Shown piece after piece: positions 1 through 6,421 of a stretch of DNA of 14,815 nucleotides. The notes under the pieces were generated by a model. That model had not been told where the DNA came from and searched no databases. It saw nothing but the letters and a program-made list of their open reading frames with translations. The stretch's first letter is position 1. Each line of letters opens with the position of its first letter. Position numbers and translations under genes: made by a program. The DNA is from Flavobacteriales bacterium (GTDB taxonomy: Bacteria > Bacteroidota > Bacteroidia > Flavobacteriales > BACL11): contig JABJNS010000012.1 in the NCBI GenBank assembly GCA_018664745.1, forward strand, positions 1 through 14,815. Direction: 5' to 3'.

Positions 1-143
1 GTAACTTTTCCAATCAAACTTCCATCTACCGGAGAATAAGATTCAATTTCAGCACCACCACCAAAAGAATTAGCTCCTATTGAAGTACCATTATTAGATG
101 CTTTAATTCCTAAAACGCCTAGTGTTTTTTTAATATCAATCAT
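1..143 (-). CDS. Aldehyde dehydrogenase, ALDH7-like, N-terminal fragment
   Basis: Only the first 47 codons are inside the window; the gene runs off the left edge. It starts at ATG 143-141 and reads MIDIKKTLGVLGIKASN and onward, ending near ESYSPVDGSLIGKV. A short helix, then a Gly/Asn-rich linker, then 'YSPVDGxLIGKV' resembles the N-terminus of ALDH7-type enzymes (alpha-aminoadipic semialdehyde / piperideine-6-carboxylate dehydrogenase), which oxidise a semialdehyde with NAD(P)+ in lysine breakdown. The catalytic Cys and Glu lie outside the window, so activity cannot be judged. It lies downstream of the antiporter on the same strand, 70 nt away, but has its own good -7 box, so it is probably a separate transcription unit. 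The assignment rests on N-terminal resemblance only; another ALDH subfamily is possible. Confidence 0.72.
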   Translation of the reverse strand, partial: MIDIKKTLGVLGIKASNNGTSIGANSFGGGAEIESYSPVDGSLIGKV

Positions 144-171
144 TGTAATTTATTTATATAAAATGAGAGTG

Positions 172-179
172 CAAAAGTA
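172..179 (-). promoter_or_regulatory. Bacteroidota-type -7 box for the ALDH gene
   Basis: Read on the minus strand the sequence is TACTTTTG followed by CAC, an exact match to the TAnnTTTG -7 consensus of Bacteroidota. It lies 28 nt before the ATG, so the leader would be about 20 nt. No clear TTG/TTTG -33 element is seen at the expected spacing, which falls inside the 3' end of the antiporter gene. Confidence 0.55.
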
Positions 180-213
180 GAAAAAAAGATGAGCTATGAT
201 TTGATATGCCTTG

Positions 214-1482
214 TTATTCCTTGGCTTCACTTTCTTTCTCCTCACTTTCTTTTTCCCCCAACAATTCCTCATCTTCATATTCCCCAATTTGAGCGAGTTT
301 GTTTTTATAGGAAATTAAGGACCATGTCATCACAAGGCAACTAACCAAAATCACAAATAGTAACACTCCTTGAAATTCCGCACCTATACTTAACTCCTTA
401 GGTATAGCAAAAAATAAGAGTATAGTAATCAATCCCCTTGGGGCTAAAAACAGTTGTGGGTTTACATCCTTCCCGTTAAAAATAAAGAGAGTAATTGCTC
501 TAACAATATATATAATTGTTAAAATAACTAAGCCAATACCAATTACCTTAAAGCTTAACAAGCTCCCTAAATAAACTGACCAACCAAAAATAATAAAGAA
601 GAAAGTCCTAACCACAAAAGCAGTTTCAGCAGTAATTACTTTCATATCTCCTAGCACCTCTTCTACTTTTTCTACATTCAATAATTTCATTAATCCTCCT
701 TTGAAAAATACTTTGTAGTTGTTTAAAATCATACCAAAAATAAGAATGATTAATAAAGAAGACATATGGAGCATTTTCCCAACTGCATATAATAAAAGTA
801 AGATAGCAATCAGTAAAAATAGTTTTACATGTCCTTTTATATTTTGGAAAATATAAATAAGAATATAAGAAATGATAACTGAGAAGATAACGGTTAACGC
901 TAGGTTGCTAAATACCTCACCATATACACTTTCTCCAGAACTTGACCCCACCATAGTTAAGACACTATAAAAACCAATTATCCCAACAATATCCGAAAAG
1001 GTGCTTTCGTAAATCATAAATTCACGCTTGTCCTCATCCAAGTCATCAATGCTAGGCAAGATGATTGCAGAGCTTAAAATAGACAAAGGAATAGTGTACA
1101 ACAAGGCGTTTAACACCTCAACTTCCATTAAAAGATTGAGTGCTAAAGCTGCTAAATAGGCAGTTCCAGCAAGCCCAATTAATGCCACCAAAAAGGATTT
1201 AACAATAAGTCCAATTTTTTCTTTTAGTAATTGTAAATCCAATGCCGCTTCTAATACAATTAGGATTAAACCCACAACACCTAATACTTCAAGTACAGGA
1301 AGCAAGTCAGGTTTCGGAAAGCCAGAAAAACGCAAAGCATAATTGATTCCAATCCCTAATCCAATTAATAATAATACAGCAGGGATTCCTGATTTTTTAG
1401 CGTAAAGATTAAAGAAATACGAAATAATTATCGTTATGGAAAAGATAATAATAAGATGATATGTTGTTAAAGCCTCAAACAA
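214..1482 (-). CDS. CPA-superfamily cation:proton antiporter
   Basis: The 422-aa inner-membrane protein has about 12 hydrophobic segments between residues 8 and 390 and a charged C-terminal tail. It should exchange Na+ or K+ for H+. Family signatures are the helix-breaking 'SILSSAIILPS' segment (about 134-144), 'YESTFSDIVGI' (158-168) and 'FLAPRGLIT' (345-353, Arg349). The ion-site pair, usually Asn-Asp or Asp-Asp in this superfamily, appears as Ser163-Asp164. One acidic residue is typical of electroneutral exchangers, but the Ser is unusual. The start must be TTG (1482-1480): an in-frame TGA lies nine codons upstream, no ATG or GTG lies between, and the first membrane helix begins right after. 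It follows rseP after 2 nt and is the last gene of the minus-strand operon. No TrkA-type nucleotide-binding domain is attached. Cation specificity cannot be read from the sequence. Confidence 0.85.
   Translation of the reverse strand: MFEALTTYHLIIIFSITIIISYFFNLYAKKSGIPAVLLLIGLGIGINYALRFSGFPKPDLLPVLEVLGVVGLILIVLEAALDLQLLKEKIGLIVKSFLVALIGLAGTAYLAALALNLLMEVEVLNALLYTIPLSILSSAIILPSIDDLDEDKREFMIYESTFSDIVGIIGFYSVLTMVGSSSGESVYGEVFSNLALTVIFSVIISYILIYIFQNIKGHVKLFLLIAILLLLYAVGKMLHMSSLLIILIFGMILNNYKVFFKGGLMKLLNVEKVEEVLGDMKVITAETAFVVRTFFFIIFGWSVYLGSLLSFKVIGIGLVILTIIYIVRAITLFIFNGKDVNPQLFLAPRGLITILLFFAIPKELSIGAEFQGVLLFVILVSCLVMTWSLISYKNKLAQIGEYEDEELLGEKESEEKESEAKE
226..255 (-). repeat. Two tandem 15-nt repeats coding EKESE in the antiporter tail
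   Basis: Two adjacent 15-nt units encode Glu-Lys-Glu-Ser-Glu twice (residues 410-414 and 415-419) and differ only at two third-codon positions. Together with the following Ala-Lys-Glu they make a low-complexity, strongly charged C-terminus, probably cytoplasmic. It looks like a small in-frame duplication. Confidence 0.8.
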
Positions 1483-1484
1483 AT

Positions 1485-2822
1485 TTAGAACAGTTTTAAA
1501 ATATCATTTCCATTGGCAAAAACCAATAAACTAAGTAGTAAAATCATACCTACCATTTGTGCGTATTCCATTATTTTTTCTGGAGCAGGTTTTCCTACTA
1601 TCATTTCATATAATAAGAAAACAACATGTCCCCCATCTAAAGCTGGGATAGGTAGTATATTCATAAACGCCAACATTAAAGAAAGGAAAGCAGTTAAATT
1701 CCAGAAAATTTCCCAGTTCCAAGTTGCAGGAAACATTGAACCAATTGCTCCAAAACCTCCCATTCCTTTGTAGGCACCTGTACTGGGTGATAAAATCATT
1801 TTAAATTGTGCAATATAACCTCCTAATTTTTTAATTGCTTTGTTGTATCCTGCAGGGAATGATGCTAAGAAACTAAACTTGTCTGATGCTAATTTATAGG
1901 TTCCTAATTCTTCTAATTGCTTGATGTTAATATTTGCTGGAGAAAAGCCTAAAGTACCTTCTTCTGAAACCAATATGTTCAGGTTTTTTTCTTTTCCATT
2001 CCTTTCTATTGTTAAAGCAATTTCATTTCCAATATGATTATTTAACCCTTTTTTAAATTCATCAAAATAAGTATAATTAACTCCATTAATTGCTGTTATA
2101 ATATCCTTTTTCTTCAACCCTCCTTTTTCAGCATTTGAACCTTTTTCTACCCCACTAACAATAGTTGGAATTCTAGGGTATAAAATTAATTTTGTAGGAT
2201 TATTAAGAAATTTATCAATCAAATCAATAGGCATATTAAGTGCCGTTTCTTCCCCATTTCGTTCTACTAAAATTGTTTCAGAAGTAATAACATTCTCTAA
2301 AATATCAGAATAACGATCAACAGGATATCCATCAGCAGAAATTATTTTATCTCCATTTCTGAAACCAATATCAGTCGCTAACCCATCTACACACCAAATA
2401 CCATCTTTCATATTTTCGGTTGGTAAATACTTATCTCCATAAACATAAAGAGTCATGGAATATATGAAGATACCAAGCAGTAGATTTACCGTAACTCCAC
2501 CCAACATAATAATTAGCCTTTGCCAAGCTGGTTTTGCTCTAAATTCCCAAGGTTCAGGGTCTTTTTCCATTTGCTCCTTGTCCATGCTCTCATCTATCAT
2601 TCCTGATATCTTAACATAACCACCCAAAGGAAGCCACCCAATACCGTATTCAGTATCGCCAATTTTCTTTTTTACAACCGAAAACCAAGGATCAAAAAAT
2701 AAGTAGAATTTATCTACTCTAGTTTTAAATAATTTTGCGGGTATAAAATGACCTAGTTCATGTAGTACTACTAGGATTGATAAACTCATTAAGAGTTGTG
2801 CAGCTTTTATTAAAAATTCCAT
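1485..2822 (-). CDS. rseP: RseP-type site-2 intramembrane zinc metalloprotease
   Basis: This 445-aa M50-family protease cleaves membrane-spanning substrates within the inner membrane; in E. coli it releases sigma-E from its anti-sigma factor and clears remnant signal peptides. The zinc motif HELGH is at residues 21-25 in the first membrane helix. The third zinc ligand is in NILPIPALDGG (388-398, Asp396). Between them are a second helix (about 103-127) and two PDZ-like regions: one around 140-195 and a clearer one around 220-285, which includes 'SNAEKGGLKKKDIITAING'. The length and order match full RseP proteins, and all catalytic residues are present. Its ATG directly follows the dxr stop with no gap, and dxr-rseP linkage is common in bacteria. 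The native substrate here is unknown. The matching plus-strand reading frame (1513-1773) is only a shadow. Confidence 0.95.
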   Translation of the reverse strand: MEFLIKAAQLLMSLSILVVLHELGHFIPAKLFKTRVDKFYLFFDPWFSVVKKKIGDTEYGIGWLPLGGYVKISGMIDESMDKEQMEKDPEPWEFRAKPAWQRLIIMLGGVTVNLLLGIFIYSMTLYVYGDKYLPTENMKDGIWCVDGLATDIGFRNGDKIISADGYPVDRYSDILENVITSETILVERNGEETALNMPIDLIDKFLNNPTKLILYPRIPTIVSGVEKGSNAEKGGLKKKDIITAINGVNYTYFDEFKKGLNNHIGNEIALTIERNGKEKNLNILVSEEGTLGFSPANINIKQLEELGTYKLASDKFSFLASFPAGYNKAIKKLGGYIAQFKMILSPSTGAYKGMGGFGAIGSMFPATWNWEIFWNLTAFLSLMLAFMNILPIPALDGGHVVFLLYEMIVGKPAPEKIMEYAQMVGMILLLSLLVFANGNDILKLF

Positions 2823-3980
2823 TTATAATAGTTCGTTTGCTAATATTCTTGTTGCCTCATCTGTAGCAACATAATCGCTTAAGTTAGGTTTGGAAACAAA
2901 AGTAATTTTTTCCATACAATTGGCAATTAAATCGGACATATTTAAAAATCCAATTTTATCTTGCAGAAAAGCTGCTACTGCAATTTCGTTTGCGGCATTC
3001 AAAATACAAGGCATATTCCCTCCTTTTTGCATGCAATCATATGCCAATTGTAAGTTTCTGAAAGTTTCCAAATCAGGTTTTTCAAAAGTTAAATTTGGGT
3101 AATCCATAAAACTGAAACGCTTAAAAGTATTTGGTAGTCTTTTTGGAAAACCTAAAGCGTATTGTATAGGAAGTTTCATATCTGGCACTCCCAATTGTGC
3201 TTTAATGGAGCCATCTTCAAATTGTACTGCCGAGTGGATAATAGATTGTGGATGAACAACCACATCAATTTGTTCTGCTTTCAAATCAAACAACCATTTT
3301 GCCTCAATCACTTCTAATCCTTTATTCATCATACTGGCGCTATCAATTGTAATTTTAGCACCCATTTCCCAATTAGGATGTTTTAGGGCTTCTGCTTTTG
3401 TAATTTCAAGTAAGTCATTTCTCAATCTTCCTCTAAAAGGACCACCTGATGCTGTTAAATAAATTTTTTCAATAGGATTGTATTGTTCTCCTACTAAACA
3501 TTGAAAGATAGCTGAATGTTCAGAATCTACAGGGTAAATATTTACGCCATACTCTTGGCACAACTTAGTAATTAAATCCCCAGCAACAACTAAAGTTTCT
3601 TTATTGGCTAAGGCAATATTCTTTTTAGCTTTTATTGCTCGAATAGTTGGTTTTAACCCTGAGTATCCCATTAAAGCAGTTAGGACAACATCTATGTTTT
3701 CTCCTTCTACCACTTCCTCTAAAGATTGTTGTCCAGCAAATACCTTTATTCCCAAACTGAAAAGCGCATCATCTACCTCTTTATATTTGTCTTCATTAGT
3801 GATGACAACTGTATTTGGTTTGAATTTTTTGGCTTGTTCAATTAGTAATGCACTATTGTTATTTGCAGTTAATACTTCTACTTCAAATAAGTCAGAATGC
3901 TCGGAAATTACTTCTAAAGCCTGTGTTCCTATTGACCCAGTTGACCCTAAAATTGCTACTTGCTTTCTTTTTTTCTCCAT
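2823..3980 (-). CDS. dxr: 1-deoxy-D-xylulose-5-phosphate reductoisomerase
   Basis: This cytosolic enzyme converts DXP to MEP using NADPH and a divalent metal, the committed step of the non-mevalonate isoprenoid pathway. The 385-aa length is standard. The NADPH-binding GSTGSIG is at residues 12-18, ANKET with Lys127 at 125-129, and the metal-binding PVDSEH at 150-155 (Asp152, Glu154). ASGGPFR is at 177-183, HPNWEMG at 201-207, and DSASMMNKGLE, carrying the Asn-Lys-Glu metal and substrate ligands, at 213-223. All expected active-site residues are present. Its ATG overlaps the GH3 stop by one base (TAATG), and its stop abuts the rseP ATG, so translation of the three genes is probably coupled. 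The product feeds undecaprenyl carrier and menaquinone synthesis, consistent with the envelope genes around it. Also called ispC. Confidence 0.97.
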   Translation of the reverse strand: MEKKRKQVAILGSTGSIGTQALEVISEHSDLFEVEVLTANNNSALLIEQAKKFKPNTVVITNEDKYKEVDDALFSLGIKVFAGQQSLEEVVEGENIDVVLTALMGYSGLKPTIRAIKAKKNIALANKETLVVAGDLITKLCQEYGVNIYPVDSEHSAIFQCLVGEQYNPIEKIYLTASGGPFRGRLRNDLLEITKAEALKHPNWEMGAKITIDSASMMNKGLEVIEAKWLFDLKAEQIDVVVHPQSIIHSAVQFEDGSIKAQLGVPDMKLPIQYALGFPKRLPNTFKRFSFMDYPNLTFEKPDLETFRNLQLAYDCMQKGGNMPCILNAANEIAVAAFLQDKIGFLNMSDLIANCMEKITFVSKPNLSDYVATDEATRILANELL

Positions 3981-5467
3981 TAAAATATTCTTAATTTATC
4001 AGCAATTTTTCTATCATTTGCCAATCTTGGTACTTTATTTTGCCCTCCTAATTTCCCTATTGATTTCATGTAATCTCTAAACCCATTTTTACCAATTATA
4101 CTAACTTCCAGTGGTTTTAAAATCCCTCCACTTATTAAATCCTTATAGTAAGTGTTTAGGCCTTGCAATTTATCATCTAGCATTTTTGTAAATTCTGCTA
4201 AATTTTGGGGTTGGGATTCAAACTCAATCAACCACTCATGGCAAGGCAATCCGTTCTCAGGATTTACCTTTGGTGCAACATGAAATTCATTAACTTGAGC
4301 AGGGAATTTTACTAAGGTTTCCTGTAATGATTTTTCAACCTCTTCAGCAATTACATGCTCACCAAATGCTGAGGTAAAATGTTTTATTCTACCACTTACA
4401 ATAATTCGATAAGGGTCAATAGAAACAAATTTAATGGTATCTCCAATATTATACCCCCAAAGTCCAGCATCAGTATTTAGGATGATTACATAATTTACAC
4501 CAACCTCAACATCAGCCAAGGAAATACGAGTTGGATTTTCGTTAAAAAATTCTTCTGAAGGAATAAACTCATAAAATATTCCATGATTTACACAAAGTAA
4601 CATTCCTTCCTCTTTTTGTGAATCTTGATAAGCAATAAAACCTTCTGATGCAGGGTAAAGCTCTACCCCATCAACCTTTCTTCCGATTAATTTTTCAAAG
4701 GATTTTCGGTAGGGCTCATAGTTTACCCCACCATAAATAAAGAGGTCAAATTTCGGAAAAATATCTTTTATCAGCTTCCCTGTTTTATCTTGTAATTTTT
4801 CAAAATACATTTGCACCCATGGTGGAATTCCTGAAATTAAACTCATGTTTTCAGGAAGCGTTTCACCAACTATTTCATCAACTTTTGTTTCCCAATCTTC
4901 AATGCAATTGGTTTTAAAAGAAGGTAATCGGTTTTTTGTTAGGTAAGCAGGAATATGATGAGCTACAATTCCAGAAAGGCGTCCTGTTAATATGTCACCA
5001 GTTTTTGTGAGTTCTGGACTTCCTTGTAAAAAAATCATTTTTCCATTAACAATGCTAGTATTTTTTGTTTCTGCAATATAACTTAAAATTGCATCACGAG
5101 CTGCAGTAATATGATTAGGCATAGACTCCTTACTAATAGGAATATACTTTACCCCTGAAGTAGTTCCTGAAGTTTTACAAAAATAAAGTGGTTTCCCTGG
5201 CCAAAGCACATCTTTTTTTCCATCAATTATTTCTTGTATATAATCCTTTAACTCTTCATAATCTCTTACGGGAACATTATTTTTCCAGTCAGTATAATTT
5301 GAGATTTTAGTAAAATTATGGTCTTTTCCGAATTGAGTAGTTTTTGCCTGCTTTACTAGTGATAATAAAAGATCGCTCTGAACTTTTACTGCATTATTTT
5401 TCCATTTTTTGTTTTTAGAAACAATATATTTTGCAAATGGAAAACTAAGTGATGATTTAATACTCAT
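3980..5467 (-). CDS. GH3-family adenylate-forming enzyme (substrate unknown)
   Basis: The 495-aa protein belongs to the GH3 branch of the ANL adenylating superfamily, named after plant enzymes that join amino acids to jasmonate or auxin. The ATP phosphate-binding loop KTSGTTSGVKYIP is at 98-110. The second motif YPASEG is at 271-276. GLWGYNIGDTIKF at 335-347 and SGRIKHF at 358-364 correspond to the region joining the large domain to the small C-terminal domain. It is therefore expected to activate a carboxylic acid as an acyl-AMP and possibly conjugate it to an amine. Bacterial members are common in Bacteroidota but their substrates are not established to my knowledge. No signal peptide is seen, so it is cytosolic. 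It starts 2 nt after the M23 peptidase stop and overlaps dxr by 1 nt. A link to envelope or lipid metabolism is inferred from neighbours only. Confidence 0.88.
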   Translation of the reverse strand: MSIKSSLSFPFAKYIVSKNKKWKNNAVKVQSDLLLSLVKQAKTTQFGKDHNFTKISNYTDWKNNVPVRDYEELKDYIQEIIDGKKDVLWPGKPLYFCKTSGTTSGVKYIPISKESMPNHITAARDAILSYIAETKNTSIVNGKMIFLQGSPELTKTGDILTGRLSGIVAHHIPAYLTKNRLPSFKTNCIEDWETKVDEIVGETLPENMSLISGIPPWVQMYFEKLQDKTGKLIKDIFPKFDLFIYGGVNYEPYRKSFEKLIGRKVDGVELYPASEGFIAYQDSQKEEGMLLCVNHGIFYEFIPSEEFFNENPTRISLADVEVGVNYVIILNTDAGLWGYNIGDTIKFVSIDPYRIIVSGRIKHFTSAFGEHVIAEEVEKSLQETLVKFPAQVNEFHVAPKVNPENGLPCHEWLIEFESQPQNLAEFTKMLDDKLQGLNTYYKDLISGGILKPLEVSIIGKNGFRDYMKSIGKLGGQNKVPRLANDRKIADKLRIF

Positions 5468-5469
5468 TC

Positions 5470-6327
5470 TTAAAAAGAAATATAGTTTTCAGGATTAACA
5501 GGTGTGCCTTTGTGCCAGAGTTCAAAATGTAAATGTGGTCCTGAAGAAAGCTCTCCTGAATTTCCAATTATTGCAATATGATCGCCTGCATTTACAAAAT
5601 CACCAACCTCCTTAAGCAATAATGAATTGTGTTTGTAGAGTGAAATATAATCATTTTTATGCTGTATAGCAATTACATATCCCGTTTCTGATGTCCAATG
5701 ACTAACAATAACCGTACCATCAAGAACACTGCTAATTCGTGATTTTTCTTTAGCTACTAAATCTATTCCGAAATGCTTTGTTTTACTATTATATCTGTCA
5801 CTTATTATCCCTGTAAGAGGGGTGAAAAACATCAAGTAATTATTTTCTGATGCTGATTTAATATAGATAGAGCTTTTGTCTTCTGCCTCTACCGACAAGC
5901 GTAATAGAGAATCTTCTTTAGACTTATCAAATACAATCTCATCTTCATTTTTTTCCGAAACCTTATTGCTTTCAATAGGAGTAACTAGTTCATTTCCATT
6001 AATAATATTATTAATGTTTTCAAGGTAAATAGCTCTATTGTGCAAGATATTTTCAAGGGAGTCAGACTTTAGAGATAATTCAACTAAGTTTTTTTGTACT
6101 TCAATTGATGATTTTCCGGGCACATATTCACTTAATGGGGTGTATGCAATTAATAGTAGTGTGCTGAAAAAACAAGCAAAAACAAAAATCCCTATAAAAG
6201 CCAAAACATTTAACCGAGATAATTTTACTGATAGTTTTTCTTCAAATGAGCTGTCAGTCATTATTACAAAACGATATTTATGTAACAATTTAGACCAATA
6301 TTTTTCTCCTCCTTCTTTATCTTGCAT
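5470..6327 (-). CDS. Membrane-anchored M23 (LytM) peptidase
   Basis: Predicted 285-aa bitopic protein: a basic cytoplasmic N-terminus, one membrane helix at about 42-62, a linker with coiled-coil-like stretches (about 70-130), and a C-terminal LytM domain (about 165-285). All zinc and catalytic residues are visible: HFGID (His185, Asp189), YKH (His233) and HLH (His265, His267). It is therefore likely an active endopeptidase that cuts peptidoglycan cross-links in the periplasm. The start is uncertain. I chose ATG 6327 because MQDKEGGEKYWSKLLHKYR resembles the start of related proteins and because a promoter-like box overlaps the alternative ATG at 6345, which would add MIFANI (291 aa). It is the first gene of the minus-strand operon and diverges from porW. 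Confidence 0.88.
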   Translation of the reverse strand: MQDKEGGEKYWSKLLHKYRFVIMTDSSFEEKLSVKLSRLNVLAFIGIFVFACFFSTLLLIAYTPLSEYVPGKSSIEVQKNLVELSLKSDSLENILHNRAIYLENINNIINGNELVTPIESNKVSEKNEDEIVFDKSKEDSLLRLSVEAEDKSSIYIKSASENNYLMFFTPLTGIISDRYNSKTKHFGIDLVAKEKSRISSVLDGTVIVSHWTSETGYVIAIQHKNDYISLYKHNSLLLKEVGDFVNAGDHIAIIGNSGELSSGPHLHFELWHKGTPVNPENYISF

Positions 6328-6331
6328 AATG

Positions 6332-6364
6332 TTTGCAAATATCATAAAATTATAAGCATATTTG
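6332..6364 (+). promoter_or_regulatory. Candidate promoter for porW/sprE with a TTTGCAAA palindrome
   Basis: A TTTG (6332-6335) at the -33 position is followed, after 21 nt, by CATATTTG (6357-6364), one mismatch from TAnnTTTG. This would give a leader of about 50 nt before GTG 6422. The -33 box lies in the perfect palindrome TTTGCAAA (6332-6339). Its other arm forms GATATTTG (6343-6336) on the minus strand, also one mismatch from a -7 box, for the M23 operon. The minus-strand box has no visible -33 partner. Both are predictions from weak matches. Confidence 0.35.
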
Positions 6365-6421
6365 CGAGAATTTTACGATTAGCAGTAAAATAATTTTAAA
6401 TAAAAGAAGTTTAGTATCCAA

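Noticed and set aside
181..209. Possible terminator of the minus-strand operon: a weak 5-bp stem with a bulge at 193-209 followed by seven T's on the minus strand
   Set aside because: The stem is short, AT-rich and bulged, with several nt before the T run, so I cannot support it as an intrinsic terminator.
3604..4080. Plus-strand 158-codon open frame opposite dxr and the end of the GH3 gene
   Set aside because: It lies antisense to two well-supported genes, has no recognisable domain and no promoter, and its composition mirrors the opposite strand.
6328..6345. Upstream ATG for the M23 peptidase adding MIFANI
   Set aside because: The added residues do not resemble related N-termini and overlap a -7-like box. 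It stays possible and is noted in the gene entry.
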